Source: Mycolicibacterium phlei (GTDB lineage: Bacteria; Actinomycetota; Actinomycetes; Mycobacteriales; Mycobacteriaceae). From it: a stretch of 64,000 bases of DNA. This document shows positions 1-9,114 of the stretch, in pieces. The notes beneath the pieces were generated by a model, which saw nothing but the letters and a program-made list of their open reading frames with translations, did not search any database and was not told the DNA's origin. Positions within the stretch are counted from its first letter, which is position 1; each line of letters opens with the position of its first letter. The translations under genes and the position numbers were made by a program. The stretch lies in contig NZ_CP014475.1 in the NCBI RefSeq assembly GCF_001583415.1, forward strand, positions 4,278,001 to 4,342,000. Reading direction: 5' to 3'.

Positions 1-31
1 ATCCACCACTGCAACACAAGGAGCCGATATC

Positions 32-1291
32 GTGGGACTGCTCAGCGGGATCCGGGTGCTTGAATCCGCGCAACTGTTCAACGGGGACACGCTGGGAGCG
101 CTGCTCGGCGACCTCGGCGCCGACGTCATCAAGATCGAGAGCCCGTTTCGGGGCGACTACCTGCGCGACATGCTCGGACAGGTGGCCCCGCACTACAGTC
201 CCGCGCATCTGCAGATCAACAAGAACAAGCGCAGCGTCGCCCTGGACCTGCGCAGGGACGAGGGGCGCGAGGTGTTCTGGAGGCTGCTCGCGACCGCCGA
301 CGTGTTCATCGACGGCAACGCCGCCGACGCCATGACCAAGCTCGGGGTCGGATACGAACAGCAGAAGGCCCGCAGGCCCGAGATCGTCTACTGCCAGTAC
401 ACCGGATACGGGGCGACGGGCCCGTACGCGACCATCCCCACCCACGGGCAGATGATGAACGCCGCGGCCGGTGGCACCCCGGTCGAGATGGGTGAGGACG
501 GGTTCGTCCGGCCGTACCGCGGGGCGCAGCCGTTCAACGGGATCGCCTCCGGCGGTGAGGGCACCGCGGCCGGGGCGGCGTACGCCGCCATGCACGTCGC
601 GGCCGCGTTGGTGCAACGGCAGCGCACCGGACAGGGCTGCTACATCGACGTCGCCGCCTCCGAGGCCGTGGTGTCGTCGGCGTGGATAGCCGCCACCTAC
701 ATCCTCAACGACGACCGCATCGCCGACCGCCGCTCGCTGCCCAAGCCGATCAGCCCCGACGGGACCACCAGCGCCAAGTACCAGTTCTACCGCACCGCCG
801 ACGACAGGTTCGTCCTGTTCTGCTGCATCGAACCGGCGTTCTGGAAGAACTTCTGCAGGCTGGCGGGGCGCGAGGATCTGATCGGTGAAGACGGCTCCGG
901 CCCCGTCGATTTCGCGGTCAGCGCCGATCCGGAGCAGACGCTGCGCCGTGAGATCCAGAAGATCATCGAGACCCGCACCCAGCAGGAGTGGACACGGCTG
1001 GCGGCCGAGCACGACCTGGCGATCGGACCCGCCGTGCAGCAGGAGGACCTGCGCTCCGATCCGCAGCTCACCGCCCGCGGAGCGTTCGTCGACGCCGAAC
1101 ACCCGGTGGCCGGTCCCTTCACCCACGTCACGCTGCCCGCCCTGGTCGACGGCCGCCGGTCGACCGAGATCCGCCACCACGCCCCCGCGCTGGGCGAGCA
1201 GACGCGGGAGATCCTCGACGAGCTCGGGTTGTCGGCCGCCGAGATCTCCGCGCTGCGCGAATCGGGTGCCATCGGCGGGCCGTCGGCGTGA
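32..1291 (+). CDS. CaiB/BaiF family III CoA-transferase
   Basis: A 419-residue protein of the family III CoA-transferase / acyl-CoA racemase fold, cytosolic, expected to move CoA between carboxylic acids (or racemise an acyl-CoA). The family opening is clear: SGIRVLE at the N-terminus, then LGDLGADVIKIE near residues 26-37, KRSVALDL near 70 and the GYGATGP segment near 130. GTG start at 32 is supported by AAGGAG at 18-23. By eye, the place where the catalytic Asp usually sits (family pattern PxxxxxxDxGxG) reads PFNGIASGGEG near residues 167-177, so the Asp seems to be Ser; this needs an alignment. It is followed after 40 bp by a DUF35 protein and a thiolase on the same strand, which suggests one catabolic operon. 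Substrate unknown. Confidence 0.85.
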   Translation: MGLLSGIRVLESAQLFNGDTLGALLGDLGADVIKIESPFRGDYLRDMLGQVAPHYSPAHLQINKNKRSVALDLRRDEGREVFWRLLATADVFIDGNAADAMTKLGVGYEQQKARRPEIVYCQYTGYGATGPYATIPTHGQMMNAAAGGTPVEMGEDGFVRPYRGAQPFNGIASGGEGTAAGAAYAAMHVAAALVQRQRTGQGCYIDVAASEAVVSSAWIAATYILNDDRIADRRSLPKPISPDGTTSAKYQFYRTADDRFVLFCCIEPAFWKNFCRLAGREDLIGEDGSGPVDFAVSADPEQTLRREIQKIIETRTQQEWTRLAAEHDLAIGPAVQQEDLRSDPQLTARGAFVDAEHPVAGPFTHVTLPALVDGRRSTEIRHHAPALGEQTREILDELGLSAAEISALRESGAIGGPSA

Positions 1292-1331
1292 ATCGGTTAC
1301 CGTCGGACCCGAACACGTACTGGAGGTTCTG

Positions 1332-1730
1332 ATGTCTGAGCAGATCCCACTGGTCGACTATCTCGTGCTCGACGACGGTGCCCCGCACCTGATCGCCCAC
1401 GAGTGCACCAAGTGCGGCGCACGATTCTTCGACCGGCGCAACGCCTGCGCGGGGTGCTTCGGCACCGACTTCACCACCGTGCCGGTCTCCACCGAGGGCG
1501 TGGTCCGTGCGTTCACCATCGTGTCGTTCGCCGCGCCCGGGATTCCCGTCCCGTTCGTGGCGTCCGTGGTGGACTGCGACGGCACCCATGTGCGCGCCAA
1601 CCTCGTCAACGTCGAACCGGACCCCGAGCACGTCCGCACCGGGATGAAGGTGCGGCTGACGACCTACCCGATCGGCACGGACTCCAACGGCACCCAGGCC
1701 ATCGGCTTCGGTTTCGAGCCCGCGGCCTGA
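1332..1730 (+). CDS. DUF35 zinc-ribbon/OB-fold acyl-CoA-binding partner of thiolase
   Basis: A 132-residue protein with an N-terminal rubredoxin-like zinc ribbon (CTKCG near residue 25 and CAGCF near 40, four cysteines intact) followed by an OB-fold. This is the DUF35 architecture. In actinobacteria such proteins bind the acyl-CoA tail for an adjacent thiolase-fold enzyme, as in the Ltp2 aldolase with its DUF35 partner in steroid side-chain degradation. The ATG at 1332 has GGAGG at 1323-1327; the longer open frame upstream overlaps the CoA-transferase and lacks a ribosome site. The thiolase-like gene follows 34 bp downstream, so the two products probably form a complex. Confidence 0.88.
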   Translation: MSEQIPLVDYLVLDDGAPHLIAHECTKCGARFFDRRNACAGCFGTDFTTVPVSTEGVVRAFTIVSFAAPGIPVPFVASVVDCDGTHVRANLVNVEPDPEHVRTGMKVRLTTYPIGTDSNGTQAIGFGFEPAA

Positions 1731-1764
1731 CCGACAGACGACCTCTCGACGGCAAGGAGCGACG

Positions 1765-2973
1765 ATGAGCGCAAGCGACGACATCTGGATCGTCGGCATC
1801 ACCATGACCAAGTTCGGCAAGCACCCGGACCGCGACACTGTCGACCTGGCCGCCGAGGCCGCGATGGGCGCACTGGCCGACGCGGGCCTGACCATGGCCG
1901 ACATCGGGGTGCTGGCCGCGGGCAACCTGATGAACGCCAGCGCCGGCATCGGCCAGCAGCTGCAGAAGCAGATCGGCCAGACCGGCATCCCGGTGTACAA
2001 CGTGGCCAACGCCTGCGCCACAGGGGCGACCGCGCTGCGCACCGCGATCATGGCGGTAAAGGCCGGCGAGGTCGACTACGGCATGGCCGTCGGCGTCGAG
2101 AAGCTTTCCGGCGCCGGCCTTCTCGCCGGTGGCGGCAAGGCCGACGACGGTGATGTGTGGAAGCCGAAGGGCCGCTACGGCGCAGTGGCGCCGGTCGACG
2201 GGCGGATCGGCACCGAGACGATGCCCGGTGTGTTCGCCCAGATCGGCATGGAGTACGGCCACAAGTACGGCGGCACCAGCTTCGAGCTGTTCGCCAGGAT
2301 CAGCGAGAAGAACCACGCCCACTCCACGCTCAACCCGCTGGCCGCCTACCAGAAACGGTTCACGCTCGAGGAGATCATGAACGACGTCATGATCGCCTAC
2401 CCGAACACCAGGCCGATGTGCTCGGCCAACTGCGACGGCGCCGCCGCGGCGATCGTCTGCAACGGTGAGACGCTGAAATCCCTGTCCGCCGAACAGCGTC
2501 GGCGCGCGGTGAAGGTGTCGGCGTCGGTGCTGACCACCGACCCCTACGAGGAGGGGTGCCAGGTGCTGCCCAACGTCAACACGTTGACCCGCAAGGCCGC
2601 CCAGATCGCCTACGAGCAGGCCGGTGTCGGGCCGTCGGATCTGGACCTGGTGGAGCTGCACGACTGCTTCGCGACCGCCGAGCTGGTGCACTACGACAAC
2701 CTGATGCTGTGCGAGGAGGGCGGCGCCGCCGACTTCTTCAACTCCGGCGCCACCTGGCGCGACGGTTCAACCCCGGTCAACGTGTCGGGCGGCCTGCAGT
2801 CCAAGGGGCATCCGATCGCGGCCACCGGGATCGCCAACATCTGGGAGATCTGCCATCACCTGCGCGGTGAGGCCGGCGACCGCCAGATCGAGAACGCCAA
2901 GGTGGGGCTGGCTCATGTGATCGGGCTCGGTTCGGCCTGCGGTGTGCACATCCTGGAGAAGTCCGCGGCCTGA
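1765..2973 (+). CDS. SCP-x-like thiolase family protein
   Basis: A 402-residue thiolase-fold protein of the lipid-transfer/SCP-x type. The nucleophile-position Cys84 lies in NACATG, HDCFA carries His299 and Cys301, GHPIAATG carries His349, and the C-terminal GLGSACG carries Cys392. All thiolase catalytic positions are therefore occupied, which favours a genuine beta-ketoacyl-CoA thiolase over a pure retro-aldolase, although Ltp-type aldolases share the fold. ATG at 1765 has AAGGAG at 1754-1759. It is the last gene of the plus-strand group 32-2973 and converges with the tandem CoA-transferase after 31 bp. Inferred role: last, carbon-carbon bond-cleaving step of the degradation pathway encoded here. 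Confidence 0.88.
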   Translation: MSASDDIWIVGITMTKFGKHPDRDTVDLAAEAAMGALADAGLTMADIGVLAAGNLMNASAGIGQQLQKQIGQTGIPVYNVANACATGATALRTAIMAVKAGEVDYGMAVGVEKLSGAGLLAGGGKADDGDVWKPKGRYGAVAPVDGRIGTETMPGVFAQIGMEYGHKYGGTSFELFARISEKNHAHSTLNPLAAYQKRFTLEEIMNDVMIAYPNTRPMCSANCDGAAAAIVCNGETLKSLSAEQRRRAVKVSASVLTTDPYEEGCQVLPNVNTLTRKAAQIAYEQAGVGPSDLDLVELHDCFATAELVHYDNLMLCEEGGAADFFNSGATWRDGSTPVNVSGGLQSKGHPIAATGIANIWEICHHLRGEAGDRQIENAKVGLAHVIGLGSACGVHILEKSAA

Positions 2974-3004
2974 CAGCTAAACCATTGCGCCGCATGCATG
3001 TCGG

Positions 3005-5326
3005 CTACCGGATCGAGCCGCGGGCCCTAAGCTCGGCGATCTTCTCCTCGGAGTAGCCGAGCTCGCGCAGCACCGCGTCGGTGTCGGCGCCCAGCTCCGG
3101 TGCGAGGCGGTGCGGAACCACCGCGGCGTCGCTGACCCGGACCATGAGCGCGGACTCCCGGATGTATGAGCCGTCGGCATCGGCCACCTGTGCGACACGG
3201 CCGATGGCGTGGTTGGCCGGGTCGCGGTGGAACGCCTCGTTGTTGTTCTCGGTCTTCGGGATCATCGCCGCCACACCGGCGTTGCGGAACAGCTCCAGCC
3301 AGTGCCCGGATCCGTGCTGCAGCAGCAGTTCGGCGATGGTGTCGGACAGTTCATAGGCGTTCTCGATGCGGACGTCGTGCGTCGCGAACCGCGGGTCGTC
3401 GAGGATCGAGATGCCGGTCGCCTTCTCGAAACGTCGGATCTCGGCGTCGGTCAGCGCCACCACACAGATCCAGCCGTCGGCGGTCTCGTACAACCGGTCC
3501 AGCGGGCCGATGCCGGTCTGCATCGGGTCCAGCCGCTCGGCGCCGAGCACCGTGCCGTCCGGGCGGCGCACGATGTGTGCGGCGTGCGTCATCGTCGCGT
3601 TCAGCTGCGGGTTCTCGACGTAGATCCCGCCGCCGCCGCGGGAGCGGTACAGCAGCGCGGCCAGAATGCCGACGGCACCGGTCAGGCCGTTGCCCGGATC
3701 CTCGTTGCCCACCGGCCACATCGGCGGGTTGTACTGTCCTGCGACCTCGAAGCCGATGCCCACATACCCGGACATCAACGGCGCGAAGGACTGCCGGCGG
3801 GCATCAGGACCCGTCGACCCCCAACCGGGGGCGTACAGGTAGATCGCGTCCGGGTTGAGCGCGTGTACCTGCTCGAAACCGAGACCGACCCGTTCGGCCG
3901 CGCCGGGTCGCATGTTGTGCATCACCACGTCGGCCCACTTGATCAGGCTGTCGCGGGCGGCGTGAAGTTCGGGATCCTTCAGGCCCAGCGAGATCGCCCG
4001 CTTGCCCGCGGTCGCGGACCGGAACGGGCGCTTGATACCGCGCAACTGGTCGCCGAGCGTGGTCTCCAGCTTGATCACGTCGGCGCCGAGATCGGCGAGC
4101 AGCCGCGAGCTGAACGGTCCCGCATAGTAGGCGCCGGCATCGAGGATCTTCAGACCGTCGAGAAGCGGTGTGTCATCCGACCTTTCGTAGCGAACCGGAT
4201 CGGCGGTCTTAGCCGCGGGCAGCCGGTCGTCATCCTGGCCGACCGTCGGCGCCCCCACGGCCGGCCGGTGCTCCAGACCGCCGAAACGGATTGCCGGAGC
4301 GACCTGTTCGAGCGGTCCCAGCACCGGGTCCTCGACCGTCACCACCATGCCGTTGTGGCGCACCTGGGGTTCGTCGAAGATCTGGCCGGGGCGCAGTTCC
4401 GGGATGGCGGCGATGTCGGCGTCGAGCAGGCGCTTGAGCCACACGTCACGCGGTTGCGTCTCGAAGATCGCGGGCACTTCCTCCATCACGATCCTGCGCT
4501 CGTCATCGGTGAGCGGCATCTGCATGTCCGAACCGTCCTCGGCGACCTGCACCCGGTCGGCGAGCCCGAGCTCACGGATGAGCCGCCCGAAGGCGCCCAC
4601 CGCTCCGGTGTGCACACCGATGTACTCGTCGTCGGCGCACCGGAACGACCGGGAGATCAACCGGATCCGGCCCGGCACCACCGGCGGCGCACTGTCGGCG
4701 TCGTCGGCGTCGCCCCAGAGCATGCCGAGGTAGCTCAGCGCACCGTCCACCAGCGAGGTCTGGACATGACGGCCCCGGCCGTCACGGATCCGCCGGTACA
4801 GCGCGGCCAGCGCTCCGATGACCGCGAGATTGGCGGCGCCGATGCTCGCGAACGGCAGGCCCTCGTAGATCGGCGCGGGGCGCAGCCCCACCTGTTCGGC
4901 GGTCACTCCCACGTACGAACTCACGATCGCCTCGTGACCCGGCACCTCCGCGAGCGTGCCGTCCTCGCCGAACCCGGTGATCGAGGTGTAGACCAGCCGC
5001 GGAAACGCGGGATGCAGATCGGACCAGCCGATCCGGAGCCGCTCGGCGACACCGGGACGCCAGCTGGTCAGGAAAACATCTGCGGCGGAGAGCATCTCGA
5101 ACAAGCGGGCCCGGCCGGCGTCGGTCTTGAGGTCGAGCGTGACGCTGCGCTTGCCACGGTTGAACACCGCGTACTCGGTCTTGAGCACATCGCGCAGCGG
5201 GTCACCGCCCGGCGGTTCGACCCACCACACCTCGGCGCCGTAGTCGGCGAGCATCCCGCTGGCGCGGGGTCCGGCGAGTCCTCGTGAGCAGTCGACCACG
5301 GTGATCCCGTCGAGCGGACCAGCCAC
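3005..5326 (-). CDS. Tandem (two-domain) CaiB/BaiF CoA-transferase
   Basis: A 773-residue protein made of two complete family III CoA-transferase units. Unit 1 (about residues 1-375) opens with LDGITVVDCSRGLAGP; unit 2 (about 385-773) opens with LDGLKILDAGAYYAGP and has LADLGADVIKLE. Most members are single units of about 400 residues that work as interlocked dimers, so this looks like a covalently linked pseudo-dimer. By eye the catalytic-Asp segment is NEDPGNG in unit 2 (near residue 542), while unit 1 reads GLPFASIGAAN near 160, with Ser in place of Asp. One active site may therefore be lost, giving an asymmetric enzyme. It diverges from the aldehyde dehydrogenase gene across a 189-bp gap (5327-5515) that must hold both promoters. 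Confidence 0.88.
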   Translation of the reverse strand: MAGPLDGITVVDCSRGLAGPRASGMLADYGAEVWWVEPPGGDPLRDVLKTEYAVFNRGKRSVTLDLKTDAGRARLFEMLSAADVFLTSWRPGVAERLRIGWSDLHPAFPRLVYTSITGFGEDGTLAEVPGHEAIVSSYVGVTAEQVGLRPAPIYEGLPFASIGAANLAVIGALAALYRRIRDGRGRHVQTSLVDGALSYLGMLWGDADDADSAPPVVPGRIRLISRSFRCADDEYIGVHTGAVGAFGRLIRELGLADRVQVAEDGSDMQMPLTDDERRIVMEEVPAIFETQPRDVWLKRLLDADIAAIPELRPGQIFDEPQVRHNGMVVTVEDPVLGPLEQVAPAIRFGGLEHRPAVGAPTVGQDDDRLPAAKTADPVRYERSDDTPLLDGLKILDAGAYYAGPFSSRLLADLGADVIKLETTLGDQLRGIKRPFRSATAGKRAISLGLKDPELHAARDSLIKWADVVMHNMRPGAAERVGLGFEQVHALNPDAIYLYAPGWGSTGPDARRQSFAPLMSGYVGIGFEVAGQYNPPMWPVGNEDPGNGLTGAVGILAALLYRSRGGGGIYVENPQLNATMTHAAHIVRRPDGTVLGAERLDPMQTGIGPLDRLYETADGWICVVALTDAEIRRFEKATGISILDDPRFATHDVRIENAYELSDTIAELLLQHGSGHWLELFRNAGVAAMIPKTENNNEAFHRDPANHAIGRVAQVADADGSYIRESALMVRVSDAAVVPHRLAPELGADTDAVLRELGYSEEKIAELRARGSIR

Positions 5327-5515
5327 GCTGACCTTCCCTTCGCTGTCGAAACCTCAACCACCACAAGCGCGTGTGAGGGCCAATCTAGGAGCGCGCCGCA
5401 GCCCTGAACAGGTCGCCGGCGCAAACGGCGCTTTCACCCGCGGCCGTTGCCTCCGCATCGGCCGAGATCCAAAGATGGTCTGCGTCACATCCGGCGAAAC
5501 AGATCGGACGGAAAC

Positions 5516-6979
5516 GTGCAACGCACACTGCCCGACAAACTCCCCGCTCCCCGCCTCGTCATCGGCGGCGAGGACGTCATCTCCACCAGCGGCGGCGTTT
5601 ACCAACACCACTACGCCGCAACGGGTGAGGTCCAGTCCGAGGTCCCACTCGCGGGCCCCGCAGAGGTCGACGCCGCGGTGGCGGCCGCCCGCGCGGCCTT
5701 CCCCGCCTGGCGCGGTCTGGACCTCAACCGGCGTCGCGACATCCTGCAGGAACTGGCCCGCCTGCTGGTCGCCGACGGTGAACGTCTCGGGGCCATCGCG
5801 ACCCTCGAGGTCGGCACCCCCAACCTGCTGGCGAGCTCGTCGTCGGCGATGGCAGCGGACTGGTTCACCTACTACGCCGGCTGGATCGGCCGATCGGCGG
5901 GTGAGGTCGTCCCGGTCCCCGCCGGCGGCGCCCTCGACTACGTGCTCGACGAGCCCCTCGGCGTGATCGCGGCGATCATCCCGTGGAACGGCCCGCTGAT
6001 CTCCATCGGCATGAAGGTCGCCCCGGCACTGGCGGCGGGCAACTGCGTGGTGCTCAAACCACCGGAGAACGCGCCGTTCTCGGCGCTGCGGTTCGCCGAG
6101 CTCGCCGCCGAGGCGGGACTGCCGCCGGGCGTGCTCAACGTCGTGCCCGGCGGCGCGGAGGCCGGCGGCGCGCTGTGCTCACATCCCGGCGTCGACAAGA
6201 TCACCTTCACCGGAGGCGGTGAGACCGCGCGCAAGGTGCTCGCCGCGGCCGCTCAGGCGCTGACCCCGGTGGTGCTCGAACTCGGCGGCAAGTCCGCCAA
6301 CATCGTGTTCCCCGACGCCGACCTGGACGCCGCCGCGACGATGGCGGTCAGCGCCGGGTTGATGATGCTGTCCGGACAGGGCTGCATGCTGCCGACACGG
6401 CTGTTGGTGCACGACGACGTCTACGACGAGATGGTGACCCGCGTGGTGGCCGGCGCCGACGCGCTGACCGTCGGCGACCCCTGGCAGCCGACCACCGTGA
6501 TGGGCCCGCTGGCCACCGCCGCCCAGCTCGAACGCGTTACGCGCGCAGTCGATTCCGCGCTGTCAGACAAGGCGGGCAAGCTGCTGGCCGGCGGCCGCAG
6601 ACCCGACGGGCTCGACGCCGGCTACTTCTACCGCCCCACCGTGTTCGGTGACGTCGACCCCGCCAGTGATCTGGCGCAGAGGGAGATCTTCGGGCCGGTG
6701 CTGGCGATCCTGCGGTTCGGGTCCGAGGATGAGGCCGTCGAACTGGCCAACAACACCCAGTACGGGCTGGCCGCCTACGTGCACACCAGCGACCTGCGTC
6801 GCGCACACGTCATCGCATCGGCGCTCGACGCCGGTGGCGTTGCGGTCAACGGGTTCCCGATCGTGCCGAGCGCGGCGCCGTTCGGCGGGGTCAAACAGAG
6901 CGGATTCGGCCGAGAAGGCGGGATCTGGGGTCTGCGCGAGTTCCAGCGCACCAAGAACGTCTACATCGGCCTGCAATAG
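5516..6979 (+). CDS. NAD(P)-dependent aldehyde dehydrogenase
   Basis: An aldehyde dehydrogenase of about 487 residues, cytosolic, oxidising an aldehyde to the acid. Catalytic Glu255 lies in LELGGKS and nucleophile Cys290 in GQGCM. The PWNGP segment and the FGG/SGFGREGG C-terminal region are intact. I chose the GTG at 5516 because residues after it match the usual family start; the frame is open back to 5447, but that extension is basic and unlike the family. The ribosome site is weak (GGACGGA). The mycofactocin-type SDR starts 14 bp after its stop and the P450 follows, so the three are likely co-transcribed as an alcohol to aldehyde to acid oxidation series. Confidence 0.9.
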   Translation: MQRTLPDKLPAPRLVIGGEDVISTSGGVYQHHYAATGEVQSEVPLAGPAEVDAAVAAARAAFPAWRGLDLNRRRDILQELARLLVADGERLGAIATLEVGTPNLLASSSSAMAADWFTYYAGWIGRSAGEVVPVPAGGALDYVLDEPLGVIAAIIPWNGPLISIGMKVAPALAAGNCVVLKPPENAPFSALRFAELAAEAGLPPGVLNVVPGGAEAGGALCSHPGVDKITFTGGGETARKVLAAAAQALTPVVLELGGKSANIVFPDADLDAAATMAVSAGLMMLSGQGCMLPTRLLVHDDVYDEMVTRVVAGADALTVGDPWQPTTVMGPLATAAQLERVTRAVDSALSDKAGKLLAGGRRPDGLDAGYFYRPTVFGDVDPASDLAQREIFGPVLAILRFGSEDEAVELANNTQYGLAAYVHTSDLRRAHVIASALDAGGVAVNGFPIVPSAAPFGGVKQSGFGREGGIWGLREFQRTKNVYIGLQ

Positions 6980-6993
6980 AAAGGTTTCACGCA

Positions 6994-7845
6994 ATGGGCA
7001 GGGTCCAGGACAAGGTCGTCTTCATCACCGGCGCCGGTATCGGGCAGGGCCGCTCGCACGCGGTGGCGCTGGCCAACGAGGGCGCCGACATCATCGCGGT
7101 CGACGTGTGCCGCCAGGTCAGCGACAAAGTGCAGTACCCGTATGCGAGCGAGGAGGATCTCGACGAGACCCGCAAGCTGGTCGAGAACGCCGGACGTCGC
7201 TGCGTGACCTACGTCGCCGACGTCCGTGACGGGGCCGCGCTCAAAGAGGCCGCGGCCGCGGGCGCCCGCGAGCTCGGCCGCATCGACGCGGTGCTGGCCA
7301 ACGCCGGGGTGTGCACCTTCCACAAGGACGGATCGCTGACGATCACCGAGGACCTCTTCGACCTCGTCGTCGACACCAACCTCAAAGGTGTGTGGAACAC
7401 GATCCAGGCGACGGCGCCGCACCTCATCGAGGCAGGCGGCGGTTCGATCGTCATCACCAGCTCGGTCGCCGGCCTGCGCGGCCAGGTGCCGTACGCGCAC
7501 TACGTCGCCTCCAAACACGGCGCCGTCGGACTGATGCGGGCGTTCGCCAACGAGCTCGCCCCGCACCGCATCCGGGTCAACACCATCCACCCGACCGGGG
7601 TGCTGACCGCGATGGGCAGCGACCCGAGCGCGTACGCCTGCGCCGAACCGCAGCCGCTGTTCGCTTCCGGCGCGGCGAACATGCTGCCGGACCTCGACGC
7701 AGCGGCCGATCAGCCGTACGCACCAGTGGCGATCCTGCACCCCGAGGAGATCTCCAAGACGGTGCTGTTCCTGCTCTCCGACGATGCCCGCTACATCACC
7801 GGTGTCACGCTGCCGGTCGACGCCGGCAACACGAACAAGCCCTGA
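6994..7845 (+). CDS. Mycofactocin-coupled SDR family oxidoreductase
   Basis: A 283-residue short-chain dehydrogenase. The nucleotide-binding TGAGIGQGRSHAVALA lies near residues 11-26, NAGV near 104, and the catalytic pair Tyr170/Lys174 is in YVASK. The VDVC motif followed by an insertion of about 20 residues (YPYASEEDLDETRKLVE) is typical of the SDR subfamily that keeps its NAD non-exchangeably bound and passes electrons to mycofactocin. Carveol dehydrogenase-type enzymes belong here. ATG at 6994 has AAAGG upstream. Position between an aldehyde dehydrogenase and a P450 fits oxidation of a hydroxyl group made by the P450. No mycofactocin biosynthesis genes are in this window. Confidence 0.88.
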   Translation: MGRVQDKVVFITGAGIGQGRSHAVALANEGADIIAVDVCRQVSDKVQYPYASEEDLDETRKLVENAGRRCVTYVADVRDGAALKEAAAAGARELGRIDAVLANAGVCTFHKDGSLTITEDLFDLVVDTNLKGVWNTIQATAPHLIEAGGGSIVITSSVAGLRGQVPYAHYVASKHGAVGLMRAFANELAPHRIRVNTIHPTGVLTAMGSDPSAYACAEPQPLFASGAANMLPDLDAAADQPYAPVAILHPEEISKTVLFLLSDDARYITGVTLPVDAGNTNKP

Positions 7846-7866
7846 TCCCAGAGGAAGACCGCACAC

Positions 7867-9111
7867 ATGACCACGTTCGACACCCGGCCCACCGTCGACT
7901 TCGACCACCACTCCCCGGAGTACGCGCAGAACTCCGCGGCGATCAACGCCGAGCTGCGCGCGAAATGCCCTGTCGCCCACACGGATGCACACGGCGGCTT
8001 CTGGGTGATCAGCCGCTACGACGACGTCGTCGCCGCCGCCAAGAACGACGAGGTGTTCGCGTCCGGCTACACCGTCAACGGGGTGTCGCCGCTGGGGGTG
8101 ACGATCCCACCGTCGCCGGTGCCGATGTGCCCGATCGAGATGGACCCACCGGAGTACCTGCCCTACCGCAAGCTGCTCAACCCGTTCTTCTCCCCCGGGG
8201 AGAGCAAGAAGTGGGAGCCGCGCATCGCGCACTGGGTGGACGTCTGCCTCGACCAGGTGATCGAGAAGGGCTCGTTCGACCTCGTCGACGATCTCGCCAA
8301 CCCGGTGCCGTCGCTGTTCACTTGTGAGTTCCTCGGGCTGCCGATCGAGAAGTGGAACGATTTCGCCAGCGTCCAGCACGAGATCATCTACACCCCACCG
8401 GAGGAGCAGGAGGACATCCTGCGGCGCTACATGGAGCTCTGCGGCGAGGTCTTCCAACTCATCACCGAGCGCCGCCAGAACCCGACCGGTGAGGGACTGA
8501 TCGACTTCCTGGTCACCGCCGAGATCGACGGAGAGCCGATCCCCGACGACAAGGTGTTCTCGATGGTGAACCTGGTCATCGCGGGTGGGTTCGACACCAC
8601 CACCGCGGTCACCGTCAGCTCGCTGGTGTATCTGGCCGAGCATCCCGAGGACCGGCAGCGGCTGATCGGCAACCCGGATCTGCTGCCGCGGGCCATCGAG
8701 GAGTTCCTGCGCGCCTTCACCCCGCAGCAGGCGCTGGCCCGCACTGTCACCAAACCCGTCACGGTGGCCGGGGTGAAGCTGCAGCCGGGGGAACGGGTGC
8801 TGCTGAGCTGGGCGTCGGCCAACCAGGACGAGACCGCGTTCGAGCGGCCTGAGGAGATCATCCTTGATCGGTTCCCCAACCGGCACACCACGTTCGGCAT
8901 CGGTATCCACCGCTGCCTGGGCTCACACGTCGCCCGCATCGAACTGGAGACGATGATCCGACGGGTCCTGGACCGGATGCCCGACTATCGCGTCGACCTC
9001 GCGGCAGCGCGCCGCTACCCGAGCATCGGGATCATCAACGGCTGGATCAACGCGCCCGCGACGTTCACCCCGGGCCAGCGGCTGCGCGACGAGAAGCTGC
9101 CCGGCGCCTGA
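7867..9111 (+). CDS. Cytochrome P450 monooxygenase
   Basis: A 414-residue soluble bacterial P450. The I-helix motif AGGFDTT starts at residue 239, the K-helix ExxR begins at Glu279 (EFLR), and the haem-binding loop FGIGIHRCLG has the thiolate Cys350. No membrane anchor, as usual for actinobacterial P450s, so it needs a separate ferredoxin and reductase, which are not encoded nearby. ATG at 7867, 21 bp after the SDR stop, suggests the same transcript. It ends 3 bp from the convergent hydrolase gene. Likely role: oxygen insertion into a hydrophobic substrate whose alcohol is then oxidised by the neighbouring SDR and aldehyde dehydrogenase. CYP family not assigned. Confidence 0.93.
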   Translation: MTTFDTRPTVDFDHHSPEYAQNSAAINAELRAKCPVAHTDAHGGFWVISRYDDVVAAAKNDEVFASGYTVNGVSPLGVTIPPSPVPMCPIEMDPPEYLPYRKLLNPFFSPGESKKWEPRIAHWVDVCLDQVIEKGSFDLVDDLANPVPSLFTCEFLGLPIEKWNDFASVQHEIIYTPPEEQEDILRRYMELCGEVFQLITERRQNPTGEGLIDFLVTAEIDGEPIPDDKVFSMVNLVIAGGFDTTTAVTVSSLVYLAEHPEDRQRLIGNPDLLPRAIEEFLRAFTPQQALARTVTKPVTVAGVKLQPGERVLLSWASANQDETAFERPEEIILDRFPNRHTTFGIGIHRCLGSHVARIELETMIRRVLDRMPDYRVDLAAARRYPSIGIINGWINAPATFTPGQRLRDEKLPGA

Positions 9112-9114
9112 TGG

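Noticed and set aside
3209..5287. Long plus-strand frame opposite the tandem CoA-transferase
   Set aside because: Composition is His/Arg/Val-rich without any domain, and the opposite strand carries a clear enzyme; a GC-rich shadow.
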